Source of the DNA: Galdieria yellowstonensis
Lineage: Eukaryota > Rhodophyta > Bangiophyceae > Galdieriales > Galdieriaceae
Assembly (NCBI GenBank): GCA_026122205.1
Contig: JANCYU010000030.1
Span: forward strand, 62,001 to 126,000
DNA: 64,000 bases
Direction of reading: 5' to 3'
A model generated the notes under the pieces. It had not been told where the DNA came from, did not search any database, and was given only the letters and a program-made list of their open reading frames with translations. The position numbers and the translations under genes are program-made. Positions 1-11,829 of the stretch are shown here, piece by piece (positions within the stretch are counted from its first letter, which is position 1; each line of letters begins with the position of its first letter).

Positions 1-1542
1 CCATCTTGTCCAACTCTTTGGCATAAATATCATGAAATATGTAATTGATTCTTTTTGAAATTAAGTAAAAAAATAATATCAAAGATATGAAGAAAACTTA
101 CCTAGCACCACCATATAATTCGGTTGCAGAAATGACTTCATGTGCTTTTCCTTCCAAAGCCTGATTAAATTCCATTGCATAATGATTGATTATGCTGAGT
201 AGAGCAGCTCCAACATCTTCGTTGTCTCCAAGAGCAGATCCTATCTCAAGTTTGGAATATGCATAAACATAATAATGGCAAGTTACTTACCCAACTTGCT
301 CAACTCTTTTTGCTTCTCTTTCAACTCCGTATTGATCTTGGACCGCAGTTCGGGAAGACATTTACGAATATGTTCCATCAATATTCCTGAAAGCTTTTTA
401 GCTAAATATTCTGAGCCCATCTGGTCGGCGAAATTCTTATAAACTGGATGCTCCCTAAAGAAACGTTTCTCTGCTTCTCTTGCCTTGTAGACTCTTTTAG
501 TATCTTATTTCCTCAAAGGTAGAAGCGAGCCAATCTAACCTCTTGAATTGACTTGCGAGAATTAATGTCCGCCTGAGATCGATTCACAACACCAACATAT
601 CCTCTCTTCAGTTTATATACTTTTCCTTGTAGCCATTCCAAAGCATCGGTTCCCTTGTCCATCAAGTCGAGCTTGGTAATCACACCAATCGTACGGTCAC
701 CTTCTGGGTCCACACTCTATCATTCAATTTTAAAAAGTTAGTACACACGCCCTACAAACAATCCTAAAGTCGAACCTTTGCCATCTGTAAAGCATCAGAA
801 GTTGCCAAATCCGCATTTGCAGGATGCACAGCTAAAATAATAGCATTGGGCCTTTCAATATACGACATAATCATGGCACGAATCAGTTTTTCGATATCGT
901 CAGGTTGATCTCCGACCGGAACCTGTTCAAAATGCCTATAAGTATGGACGATAATACACAACAAAACTCTTCGAAACCTTTGTCAAGCCAGGAAGGTCTA
1001 CCACTGTCAGGTCTACAACATTAGGAGAATAAACTTTCAAATTGATAGGTTTTGGGGAAATTCCTTTGTTTTTCCCTGTTGTGCGGTCAGTTTCTGCTTC
1101 TATTTCCTCCCGAACTTGATCAAAATCATAAAAGCGCTTGTTGGGAATGTGCAAAAACTCTACCCATTCGTCACCATATTTCTAACAACACGACTTTAAG
1201 TAGACAGCCAGTTTGAAGACAGAAGCAACTTACAGTGCCTTCTTTCGCAGTTTCGTCTTGTTGCTTATTTCCCTTTTTCTCCACGCTTTTGTCCACTTCT
1301 TCCTGTTCCCCTTTTGGTTTATCAGGTTTTGTTTGTATCATTTGAACAATTGTGGGTCTCCTTGTCACAATGCCTGAACCTCTGGGCAAAAAGTCTCTTC
1401 CCACAAACGACTCCAACACGGAAGACTTTCCAGAGCTCTGACTTCCAACGACCATTATCTGAGGCAAGTCCACAGGAGACTCGAGTCCAAGTTGCCCAAA
1501 CACATCTTGTAACTTGTTCACTGCCGGAATAAGCTTCTCCAT
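1..1542 (-). CDS. Dynamin-related GTPase (DRP1/DNM1 type), 3' end beyond window
   Basis: Large GTPase of the dynamin superfamily that self-assembles on membranes and drives organelle (mitochondrion, peroxisome, possibly plastid) division. The first exon starts at ATG 1542 and shows the P-loop GSQSSGKSS at about residues 33-41, followed by the switch I region RRPT and a Lys/Glu-rich insert. Later minus-strand exons, split by introns of about 50 nt, show G3 (DLPG), G4 (TKLD), the NRSQ segment and stalk sequence. The exon boundary near 107 leads to a further exon running off the left edge, so the C-terminal stalk and GED are not seen. There is no obvious transit peptide. The gene is divergent from PNO1, with ATGs about 115 bp apart. 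Family assignment is firm; the organelle served cannot be read from this fragment. Confidence 0.93.
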
Positions 1543-1657
1543 AGTAGAAGAGCGACAAGTCTTTCCACCTTACGTGCGCCCAAAATTCTTATTAATGTTC
1601 TTTTGTGGTTTTTGTTTGGGATAAACTGCCAAAAAAGAATTACACAAGACGTAAAGA

Positions 1658-2445
1658 ATGGACAAGGCAAACAACTATAAACCCAAGTTTCCTCCTATCA
1701 AGGAAAGAAACAGAATAGCGGTAAGACTTGGATTTCTGTATAATATGTGAATATGGACAGTTCAACTTGTTGTGTCTAGACGGACCAACCAGAAATACGC
1801 AGGATTCCGGTACCGGCCAATAGATATACTCCGTTAAAACAGTCTTGGTTACAAATATATGAGCCTTTGGTAAAGCACCTGAAATTGCAAGTACGGATGA
1901 ATTTAAAGTCAAGAATGGTTGAGCTCAAGGTAGGAAAAAGATGGTTTGCATTGTGTTCCAAGACTCGTTCTTAGCAGCAAAATGGAATAGAATGGTCCTG
2001 AAACAGATGACTATGGCGCTCTCCAGAAAGGTGAAGAGTTTGTACGAGCGTTCCTCGTAGGTTTTCAAGTTTCCGATGCCTTGGCTTTGATTCGGTTGGA
2101 CGACTTGTTTGTGGACAGTTTTGAGATTCGCGACGTGAAACCTTTACATGGAGACCATCACTCTCGAGCTATTGGTAGAGTTGCTGGAAAAGATGGGAGA
2201 ATGAAGTTTACTATAGAAAATGCAACGAAAACACGAATAGTATTGACGGATACAAGGGTGCATATATTAGGTTCATACCAAAATATTCAATTTGCAAAGA
2301 ATGCAGTAGTCAGTCTTATTCTAGGTATTTCGTCATCAAATATTAGATGCATGTTTTCTTACTTTTTCTTTGTTCAGGTTCTCCACCTGGAAAAATACAC
2401 AACAAGCTGAGAACCGTTGCTGCTCGATTAAACGAGCGCTTTTGA
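1658..2445 (+). CDS. PNO1: PNO1/DIM2 pre-rRNA-processing KH protein
   Basis: Partner of NOB1: a KH-domain RNA-binding protein needed for 18S rRNA maturation and dimethylation in pre-40S particles (known for the family). Four exons at 1658-1720, 1780-1929, 1991-2324 and 2378-2445 give about 204 residues, a multiple of three. Diagnostic segments are RRIPVPANRYTPLK after the first intron, EEFVRAFLVGFQVSDALALI, and the KH segment containing AIGRVAGKDGR and RIVLTDTRVHILGS. The protein ends RLNERF. It is shorter than animal PNO1 because the low-complexity N-terminus is nearly absent. The 5' splice sites are ordinary GTAGG/GTAAG/GTATT. The N-terminal exon is inferred from frame only. Confidence 0.93.
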
Positions 2446-2561
2446 AGCCGAGACGAAATGTCGAAATGTATTTTGTCGCTTGCAGCATTGGCGAGCCAAT
2501 GAGTCAACGTTCCAACAAGAGTGGTTTGGAGGGTTTTTGAAGAACAAGTAACTTACACATA

Positions 2562-5500
2562 ATGTTTGCCAACCGGTTTTTTGCAACGGCCTCTTTGGAG
2601 GGACCACTTTTTAAAAGGGTTTCCCGTGAAGAAAGGACATTTCATTTCTTTGCAGACAGAATAAAGCGCCAAAAGTAAGGTGAAACTTGCTTAGGAATTG
2701 GACAGTTGTCTATAACACAGTCTGTAAAGTGTCTTCGAAGAAGTTGGTCGGGTTGTCCCAACAGCTTTATATGAAAGAAGGCAGAGTGGCAGGTTTCGTT
2801 CGAGTTTCTCCAAGCTCTTTTCAACTGCCCTGGCATCAGAGACAACAGCCACACCAAAGGTTCAAGGGTCCGCTTTGGATCCCTCGGAATCTTTTCTTTC
2901 CGGCACGAATGCTGCTGTATTAGAAGATATGTATGAAAAGTGGATGACAGACCCTTCTTCGGTAGGCTTGTTGTTACTATGAGGATTTAGAGACGCTGAC
3001 ATGTGTCGTCAAGGTGGATCCTAGTTGGGCTCAATTCTTTTCCAATGTAGATAGAGAAGTTGCACCTGGAGAAGCTGTTCCTTTTATGTCTCGCGCTTTA
3101 GAAACTGCAAAGAGTGGTGTGTCTCTTACTAGTAGCAGTGTTACGTCCCAAGAAGCGGTTTTGAAAGCTGCTAGCGACACTGTGAAGATTATGTCCATTA
3201 TCAAAGCATATCGACATAGAGGCCATCTTATTGCGGATTTGGACCCCTTAAAGTTGGATGAAGAGCTGGGCTTTTACAAAAAAGTCATACCTTCTGGAAC
3301 AAAGAGAGATTTTGAACCTTCGTCTTATGGTTTTACGGAAGCAGACATGGATAGAGAGTTTGTTGTGAATGGAGAGTTGCCTGGTAAAGATGTAAGTATG
3401 CAAAGGAACGTTGCTTTCTGTCTATTTATATATTTTATGATAGATAAGAAGTCTACGTGATATTATACAAACGCTTCGACGTTCTTACTGTGGTACTGTT
3501 GGTATTGAATATCGTCATATTCTATCCAAGGTAGAGAAAGATTGGATTGCGGAAAGAATAGAAAAAGAATTTCCACCCTTTTCTGTCGAGCAAAAAAGAA
3601 TTATTTTGAGGGATTTAGCGGATGCCGAACTTTTTGAAAAGTTTCTTGCAATTAAGTTTCCTACTTCGAAGAGGTTTGGTTTGGAAGGAGCAGAAAGCTT
3701 AATTCCTGGTTTGCAAGCTCTGTTAGAACGTGGCTCCAATTTAGGAATTGAGAATGTTGTTATTGGTATGCCTCATCGAGGAAGGTTGAATGTCTTGGCC
3801 AATATTATTGGTTCTCCAGTGGAAAAGATTCTGCATGAGTTTTATCCTCATGATGATCCTTTTGGAGAGACATATCAAGGAAGTGGAGATGTGAAATATC
3901 ATTTAGGTACCTCGAACACTCGAAAGCTTAGAAATGGTAAATATAGTTATTAGTTTTTAGAATATATGGAGAATTACATTCTCTAGGCAAATCTATGCAC
4001 TTCTCATTGGTAGCCAATCCATCGCATTTAGAAGCTGTTGATCCAGTTGTTGTTGGCAAGACTAGAGCAAAACAATATTTTACAGGAGATACTGAAAGAA
4101 AACGAACCTTGGCTCTATTATTGCATGGAGATGCTTCTTTTGCAGGACAAGTATGTTTTGGATTTGATAGTAATGGAAATATACTGACAATATCTATAGG
4201 GAGTTGTGCAAGAAACTTTGGAATTTAGTGATTTAAGAGACTACACCACAGGTGGTACTGTACATATTGTCGTGAATAATCAGATTGGCTTCACAACAGA
4301 TCCTCGTCATGCTCGTTCGTCTCCTTATCCTACAGATGTGGCAAAGACTGTTGGTATGCCCATCTTTCATGTCAATGGAGATGACACAGAAGCGGTAGTT
4401 CGATGTTGTCAGTTGGCAATGGACTTTAGACAAACTTTTGGTAAAGATGTTATTGTGGATATATTCTGTTATCGTCGACATGGTCACAATGAAGGAGATC
4501 AACCTACGTAAGTTGTCAAGATATAAGACTTTCATATCTCAACTGTGTCGTTTTTTACAGTTTCACCCAACCTCGAATGTACAAAACCATTCAAAAGCAT
4601 CCCAGTATTTTGAATATCTATTCCGAAAAATTGATGAACGAACAAGTTGTTTCAAAAGCAGACTATCAAAAGATGGTAAAAGCAACCAACGATGGTCTAC
4701 AGAAAGCATTTGAGAACTCGAAGCATTGGGTTCCCAAAGAACACGATTGGTTGTCCTCTTTATGGGAAGGATTTAAAACGGAAAAGCAACTGAGTAAAAT
4801 ACAGCCTACTGGTGTAGAAGAAGAAACTTTGAAAAAGATTGGAACTGCTATTTGTACTGTTCCACAAGGTTTTCATGTAAGTCTCAAGTCTATATAGGAA
4901 AGCCACGACCAATGATTGATTATTACTAGTTGCATCATCAGCTGACTCGATTCATCAACCAACGAAGAGAGTCGATTGAAAGTGGAAAAGGAATTGACTG
5001 GTCGACTGCGGAAGCCTTGGCAATTGGCACTTTATTGGCAGAAGGAACAAGTGTTCGACTGAGTGGTCAAGATAGTGAAAGAGGAACTTTTTCCCAACGT
5101 CATTCGGTTTGGATCGATCAAGTAAGTTGGGATACGTACACACTCACATGGAATAATTTATGTAAAACGTGCAATCTTATTTGCAGGAAAATGAAGCTGT
5201 TCATATTCCTTTGAACAACTTGGGAATGACGCAAGCTCGTTTCCAAGTCTGCAATTCGAGTCTTTCAGAATATGGCGTGATGGGTTTTGAGTTGGGATAC
5301 TCCTTGGAAAGTCCTAATATTCTAGTGATATGGGAAGCTCAGTTTGGAGATTTTAGTAACGGTGCTCAAGTTATCATTGATACCTTTTTAGCCGCAGGAG
5401 AAAGGAAATGGAGACGTCAATCTGGACTTACGCTATTCTTACCTCATGGAATGGAAGGTCAGGGTCCAGAACATTCTTCCGCACGATTGGAAAGGTTTTT

Positions 5501-6303
5501 GCAATTATGTGACGATGATCCTGATGTAATACCTGAAATGCATACTGATCGAACTCGACAAATTCAGTTGTGCAATATGCAAGTTGCCAATTGTTCGACA
5601 CCTGCAAATTTCTTTCATATACTTCGTCGTCAAATACACAGAGAGGTATTTGCGTCTTTTATTTGTGCTTTAGAGAAGTGAATTGTATTTTAGTTTCGCA
5701 AACCTTTGGTATTGATGACTCCGAAATCGTTATTGCGACATCCTTTGTGTAAGAGCGATTTGGCAGACTTTCTTCCGAACAAGTTGTTTCAAAGAGTCAT
5801 ATCGGAGAAAAGCAATGACTTGGTAGCCGACAAAGATATTCGAAAGGTTATCTTTTGTAGCGGTAAAGTCTATTATGACTTGCTGGAGGCTCGGCAAAAG
5901 AAAGAGATCAAGGACATTGCGATTTGTCGAATAGAACAATTGGCACCTTTTCCCTTTGACCGAGTAAGGAGTGATTTTGTATCTTTTCGATGATCTCATT
6001 CTTTTTTATTAGGTTTCTTCGGAAATAGGAAAGTACCCCAATGCTCAAGTGATTTGGTGTCAAGAAGAGAGCAAGAATATGGCAAGTAGACCGAATAGAA
6101 AAATAGTTTGTTGTATTAACACACTAATCAAGGGTGCTTGGTTCTATGTGAAACCTCGTATGGAAACGACGATTCGCGAGTTGGAAAAGTCTGCAAGGCC
6201 GGTGAAATATGTTGGTAGACCGCCTTCTGCAGCACCTGCGACAGGATTACCCAAAGTTCATGAAGCTGAACAGAGCAAACTCATTTCGGAAGCGCTGGAA
6301 TAA
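2562..6303 (+). CDS. OGDH: 2-oxoglutarate dehydrogenase E1 component, mitochondrial
   Basis: Thiamine-diphosphate-dependent E1 subunit that decarboxylates 2-oxoglutarate in the TCA cycle. Twelve exons: 2562-2674, 2730-2961, 3014-3391, 3444-3936, 3987-4150, 4200-4507, 4561-4876, 4930-5121, 5187-5645, 5694-5963, 6013-6081, 6133-6303. They sum to about 1054 residues, close to yeast and human enzymes. Seen: a basic N-terminus MFANRFFATAS suited to mitochondrial import, EDMYEKWMTDP, GMPHRGRLNVLAN, the ThDP site HGDASFAGQG with VNNQIGFTT, RRHGHNEGDQP, HGMEGQGPEHSSAR, and the C-terminal QEESKNM-GAWFYVKPR. Intron 11 appears to be GC-AG (see findings). The first exon and start are the weakest part: no in-frame ATG occurs between 2730 and 2925, so an upstream exon is required. 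Confidence 0.95.
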
Positions 6304-6324
6304 AAATGGTTTTGCTCGTTTCGC

Positions 6325-9009
6325 CTATTTTACATTTCCACACCATTTTACTCGCGAATGTTTGGCTATCCATTTGGAAATATGTCGTATTGCTTCCAAC
6401 GCTTCATGAACGACCTTTTTATCACTTAGAATTGCTCCCAAATCATCACAAACCAACTTACCAATCCCATATTTAAAAAGCCATGAGGAAGGTTGGGAAA
6501 TATTCGTATCTCCACATCGTTCCTAAGAAAGCAATGCGTTGGAAAAGTACATTTTTGCACCACATTCTCTATACGTACTCCTCTTTCCACTGTCTAACGC
6601 GATGAACAAACACCACCGAATCATCGAATAAAGGATCTAAACTACCAGCTACCACTAGGAGAGAAGGAAGTTGCTTTAAAAACGTTTCACCCGCCATTCC
6701 AGGAGAAATAAATATGTCTTCATGTGCATTTACATTTTCGGATGGCAAATAACTAGAACAAACAATGAAAGAAATCATCAACATGGCATTCAAATAACCT
6801 ACGCTTTCATACAAGTTTCTAAAACAGAAGCAGGTAACAAAGGATCAAACAAAGATAATAGACGAGATGGTGACCATGCTGGAAATAAATAGAGAGCAGG
6901 ATATGCCAAAACAATTCCTAACACAACAACAACACAGCACTTTTAGAGGTGACTTGTTCCTTTCTTCCTATACAAACCATCCGGTAATCGTAATCCACGA
7001 ATTAGCAACTTGAAAACCATAGCAAGAGCTAAATTTCCTCCTGCTGAATCACCGACAACCACAATACGTTCTGCTCTTGTACCCAACAAGTCATGATGCT
7101 TCAATAGCCAAGTATATACAAAAGTACATTCTTCCAATGCAACTGGATATCTTTTGCATTTTTCAGTATCTCATTTTATCTCAAGAAAAGTCTTCTTACT
7201 TGTACTCGGGCGCTAGTTTATAATCAATCGATACTATGCAAGAATCGGGAAGGTCTACAGCCCATTCTTTTAAATAAATTGCATGACTTGAGGAACCTTG
7301 TGCTATAAAACCACCTCCATGAATATGAACTAGCAAGGCTTGAAACAAACCGTAAGTTATTATGACATTAGAGAAAGATGTACCTTTTGCAGGTTCATTG
7401 GCTTTATTTCTTAGCCAGCCATCCCAAGAAACATGAATATTCTTTACTTGTTGGGATAACTTGTCGGTCCATGTTGAAAAACGATTGTCGTCATGGTCCA
7501 TATTCTTAAACAATCTAAGAATTACCAAGAGACTAGACTTTTCATATACTTACATGTATATCATCACTTTGTAGAATCGCATCTTCACTGATATGTCTCC
7601 AGTGATAACTTATGTATCGGATGTTTACGGGCTCTCGAACCTCCATGGAAGGAAGACGAAGAAAACTATAGATCACTTTCAACATATAGAATATGCCAAT
7701 AATGCAAAGTTCCTTACTAGGATGAGATATCGCTTTCCTCAAAACGACTTGAAGAATGCAAGCAAGGAGGCGGAATGGAAAGCGTCTTGTCAAGTGCAAC
7801 ATCAGCACTTGCCAATTGTGTCAAACCAGCCAAAAAAGGTTCTTCTATTAAATTCCAAAAAGCTCGAATTTGTTCTGATAAGAAAACAAAGCATTCAGTC
7901 TACTACTAGATAGACACAACAATAGAATACCTACCAATAGTTGGAGGACTAGTCAATTCTATTCCCAACTGCTTTGCATGTTTCACATCTAAACCCAAGT
8001 ACTCGAGCATTTGTAAATGACTATAAAACCAACCCCAACCCAACAACTGTACAAAATCAAAGAAATCAGTCCATCTACGATAAAAGAAACAACTACTAAC
8101 AGAAATAGTCTTCAACTTGGGTTCCTTTTGACATCCTTCGTAAGTCTTATGTACCGTCTCTTTCGCTACTAGCGTCATTCTTAACAGATGCCGAATGTCC
8201 GACTGATAATGAAAACCAAAATATCGACCGAAAAATGCGTCCGTTTTGATCTTTTCAAGTAAACTTTCGCTGTACTTACACAAAATACAACTTACTGCTT
8301 GTTTCCATCTACTCAGTGTAAAATCCGGACGTAGGACTTCGCTAACTAAAAGTGTCTATTCCACACCAGTCAACAATACAAATATCTTCTAGACTCTGAA
8401 TACCAACTTGAGTAACATCGACCGCTTCTTGCATCTTGATAGCCAAATAGACGATGGCATAAAAGGACCGCATTTGTTCATGTCTGGCTAGCAACTATCC
8501 AATAGTCAACCAATATAATGATTATTGTTATTGTGGACTCAATAATAATGAAACCAACGCTTGCCTTTTCAAAAATGTTCTTTTCTTGAAAAAACCCTTT
8601 CCAACTCTGTAATGAATCCAACAACTGTTGACAGTTATTTGATATTTTACACAATAGCAAGTGAAGAATGTGAAGAATGGAGTCGAAACCATTGGCTGGA
8701 GCATCTTTGGGTTGCACAAAGTTGACACCAACCATCTCCAACTCACAATAGATTAATGGCTTCACAAGTTCCTATATAGAGTCCATTGAGCACTTACGAA
8801 CGTCCAACAAGTGAGCTTCATACTCTTGTGACTTCCAAAGTACTCAGTAGGGACTCATAATCTCGCAGTTTTTCTCCCAATTGTTCCGTAACGCTGCTGG
8901 ATGTACTCTTCCTTTCGGTATCTTTTTCAAATTCTATCAACTTGTTCACCAACTTTGTACAAGTTTCAAAAGCTTCCCAAGTGACTGAACTAGAACGCAA
9001 CCGTGCCAT
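6325..9009 (-). CDS. Hormone-sensitive-lipase-like esterase (HSL_N plus alpha/beta hydrolase)
   Basis: Serine esterase/lipase of the HSL family, probably hydrolysing acylglycerol or steryl esters. The N-terminal half resembles the HSL_N domain (DAPANGFDSILHILH region, then FFGRYFGFHYQ). The catalytic half shows the oxyanion motif HIHGGGF, IDYKLAPEYKYP, the nucleophile elbow GDSAGGN, an acid-residue region GSLDPLFDDS and the histidine in NLPHGF, so Ser-Asp-His are all present. Ten or so small exons are needed. Examples: exon 8824-9009, intron 8772-8823, and a last intron at about 6390-6440, after which the frame ends at 6325 (if that intron is retained, the stop is 6426). Two introns seem to start GTTGGT (one could instead be GC-AG). 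An in-frame 54-nt segment near 8050-8100 may be intron or coding. The ATG is only 18 bp from the divergent MMAA ATG, and the stop lies 21 bp from the OGDH stop. Confidence 0.85.
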
Positions 9010-9027
9010 TTTGTGGGTTTCTCTGTC
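9010..9027. promoter_or_regulatory. 18-bp gap between two divergent start codons
   Basis: The HSL-like ATG (minus, 9007-9009) and the MMAA ATG (plus, 9028-9030) face away from each other with 18 bp between. Any core promoter for one gene must lie in the transcribed or coding DNA of the other, or real starts are further in. The next in-frame MMAA ATG at 9127 would remove the apparent mitochondrial leader. Confidence 0.6.
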
Positions 9028-10290
9028 ATGTGGAGATTGTCGAAAAACTGGTTGCAAAGTTGTGGTCCAAGAAATGTTGCGGTTTCCTATGGCAGACAAC
9101 TATATTCTACGATTCCAAAGTTACGAATGGATCAAACTGAGCTGGACTTGGAACAGTTTAGTCGTGATGTAGTAGCTGGAAAAACTTCTGCTTTAGCCAG
9201 AGCCATTACTTTGGCCGAATCGAAAAAGTTGGAACATAGCGAACTTGCAGCAGAGTTACTTGACCGATGTATTGCTCTTCGAAAAAGTATAAAGGAAACT
9301 TTTCGAATCGGAGTTAGTGGTTCTCCTGGTGTTGGCAAGTCGACTTTTATCGAGTCACTTGGCTGCCACATAGCTAGAGACTTGAACAAAAAAGTAGCTG
9401 TATTGGCTGTCGATCCAAGTTCCATCATTCGAGGTGGATCCATATTAGGAGATAAGACAAGAATGAGCAAATTGGCTGTAGAGCCTAACGCTTATGTGAG
9501 ACCTTCACCTAGTGGAGGTACTTGGGGAGGTCTTGCAAGACATACCGACGAAGTAATTACTTTATGTGAAACGGTTGGGTATACATAGAAATGTATATTA
9601 CTGCTGTACATATAATAATATGTTGAAATCTAGGCAGGATATGAAGTTATTCTCGTGGAGACTGTCGGAGTTGGACAATCCGAAGCAGCAGTTGCAGACG
9701 CCGTAGATATGTTAATCTTGTTGGTATCTCCTGGAGCTGGAGATGAATTGCAAGGATCCAAAAAGGGAATTCTTGAACTTGCAGATATTGTTGTAGTGAA
9801 TCGTGCCGATAAAAGTACGAAATTATTGGCAGCTCAAACCAGACAAGAATATCTAAGTGCTCTTGAGTTGCAACAACCTCGATTACCTTTCTGGAAGCCT
9901 CCCGTTTTATTATGCAGTTGTTTAGAACAACAAAGTGACGCACAATCGACACCTCCAATACTTTCACCTGTTGATATTTGGAAGAGAGCTATGGAATTTT
10001 ATCAACTAATTGTAGAACATGGAATCCTAACTGCGGAAAGAGTAAGTGCATCATAAGGACACTTTTATCATTTATTTATATATATTTCTATTTAGGGAAA
10101 GCAACGAAGTAGATGGATGTGGTCCGTCATTCGTGAGTCCATCGTTCCTAGAATGAAACGTCACTCCAGTATTCAAAAAGAATTGCCTGAATTAGAACAA
10201 AAACTTGCGCAAGGTGCCATATCACCTCGAAAAGCTGCCTTGACTTTGTTGGATATCGTTTTTCAAGCACATTCTCCAACAGACAATTAA
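9028..10290 (+). CDS. MMAA: MMAA/MeaB-type GTPase, mitochondrial
   Basis: G3E-family P-loop GTPase that chaperones adenosylcobalamin-dependent methylmalonyl-CoA mutase (known role of MMAA/MeaB). Exons 9028-9573, 9634-10041 and about 10096-10290 give 382 residues. Seen: a basic, hydroxylated leader MWRLSKNWLQSCG, the Walker A GSPGVGKSTF, DPSS, the switch VETVGVGQSE, and NRAD as the guanine-specificity motif. A C-terminal helical region follows, as in the bacterial proteins. Intron 1 starts with the unusual donor GTTGGG; frame demands the junction ACG|GCA, restoring ETAGYEV. The gene's TAA shares bases with the stop of the convergent zinc transporter. Presence implies a B12-dependent mutase pathway in this organism (inference). 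Confidence 0.92.
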
Positions 10291-11526
10291 TCACGAGTCT
10301 TCCGAACATTCTTTTTCTCTACTTGTGAAGTATTGAGGCAATTCATATCACTACTTGGATGATTATCTGTACAACATTCTTGATCACAATTCACTTGAAT
10401 TGTCGAATGAACGATACCAAAACGCTTTCGTAGTATTTCTTGAGCAGTTAATAAAGTGTGATGCATTTCACTCGCTTTCACATGAGCTGAAAGTGCCGGT
10501 TTCCCGAGGGTCACTGACCAAACATGTAAGTCGTCAACTTCTTGAACGCCTGGAATAGAACATAAGCAATCATATACTTCTACCAGACTAATTCCTGGAG
10601 GAGTTCCTTCCATAAGTACATTTAAAGTATTTCCAATCAATTGAAAAGTAGTAAATAACACGATGAATGTAAAAAGAAATGTGCACAAAGGATCTGCAAC
10701 TTGCATATTTGGGAAAAACCAAATAAGTAGAGCGGCAAATAAGACTCCTAAACTCTGAATGGCATCGCCAAGCACGTGAATATAAGCAGCTCTGACATTT
10801 ACATTTTGCTGTTCCGAGTGCAAATGAGAGTCTTCATGTTGATGTTCCTCATGACTTAAAAGTGTCTGTTGTTCCTCTTTTTCTATTTTGTTATGTTCGG
10901 TATGGTGAGAATGGTGTTCGTGGCTATGACCCTACAAGAATAAACAAATACTTGAGTAACAATTGCAACTAGGAAATACTCTCTCCTACCAATACTAAAC
11001 CCATAACTAGATTGACAACTAGTCCAATCACAGCAATGACACACATGAGACGACCATCGACTGGTTGAGGCTTCATAATACGACGAGTAGCTTCCACCAA
11101 AAGAATTCCAGAAAGTGACCTTTCATAACAAAATAATCAACAGAAAAGCAATCTATCGGAAATAAAATACTACCATATCAATAGAATACTCACAAATGCA
11201 CCAATAACTTCAGCTCGAGCATAACCAAAGCTCATAGTAGTACTTCCAGGACGTTTCGCAAGGTGTAAGGCAACCAGAGATATAACAAAACTTGCAAAGT
11301 CGGAAAGTAAATGTGCAGCATCCGTCATAATAGCTAAAGAACCGGCCAAGTATCCTCCCAATATTTCAGCAAACATAAACAACGCACAAAGAATGGAGGC
11401 TACTAGGAGTTTCTTTTGAGCTTTCCATATTCTCCACTCTGTTTGAGAAGGATTTGTTTCTACAAGGATATGCGTTTCTTTGGAGGAAGAAGAAGATGAC
11501 AAAGCGTTGTTGCTCGTTGTTGTCAT
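10287..11526 (-). CDS. CDF/ZnT-type zinc transporter
   Basis: Cation diffusion facilitator exchanging cytosolic Zn2+ for protons at an internal or plasma membrane. Exons 11174-11526, 10990-11119 and 10287-10931 give about 375 residues. Seen: TM1 after a Ser-rich cytosolic N-terminus, and TM2 with the metal site HLLSD, preceded by MTDAA. A histidine-rich cytoplasmic loop (GHSHEHHSHHTEH, then EEHQHEDSHLH) lies between TM4 and TM5, the TM5 site is HVLGD, and the C-terminal CDF domain contains DDLHVWS. The HxxxD pairs and His loop indicate Zn specificity of the ZnT1/ZRC1 group. ATG 11526 was chosen because an in-frame ATG at 11616 would add 30 residues unlike the family. The stop codon overlaps that of MMAA. 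Confidence 0.92.
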
Positions 11527-11636
11527 CGCCCCAAGTTGTGAGCTCCCGAAAAGCGGTGAAATAGAGACAATGACAAAGTGTATTGTATGGATACTCAATG
11601 GACAAGAACTTTCCAAGCAACTATTGGCAAGTCGAT

Positions 11637-11795
11637 ATGAAAACTTGGGTAGGTAATACTATTGTTGTTATATTTCATTATAAAATACTTTATATACTTG
11701 ATTAGATAGGATTGCCTATATGGGTTGTTCTGGTATATGCGCTTTATATGAGTGCAATGAACTTTCGAGCCTCGTTCCTTCGTTTCCTACATTAG
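11637..11795 (+). CDS. Possible 33-residue single-pass membrane peptide (spliced)
   Basis: ATG 11637 opens MKTW, followed by a good GTAGGT donor and an AT-rich intron ending GATTAG. The next exon continues in frame as a hydrophobic segment (IGLPIWVVLVYALYM) and ends at TAG 11793-11795. It could be a tiny membrane subunit, an upstream ORF, or a non-coding leader of the next gene. No family is recognised. The same DNA is also open in another frame, so coding status is doubtful. Confidence 0.22.
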
Positions 11796-11829
11796 ATCAG
11801 TGCTTTTTACAAGTTTCTGGTTGGTCGAG

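Noticed and set aside
8495..8564. GC-AG intron in the HSL-like gene
   Set aside because: Frame also allows a GTTGGT donor six bases downstream, so the GC donor is not proven.
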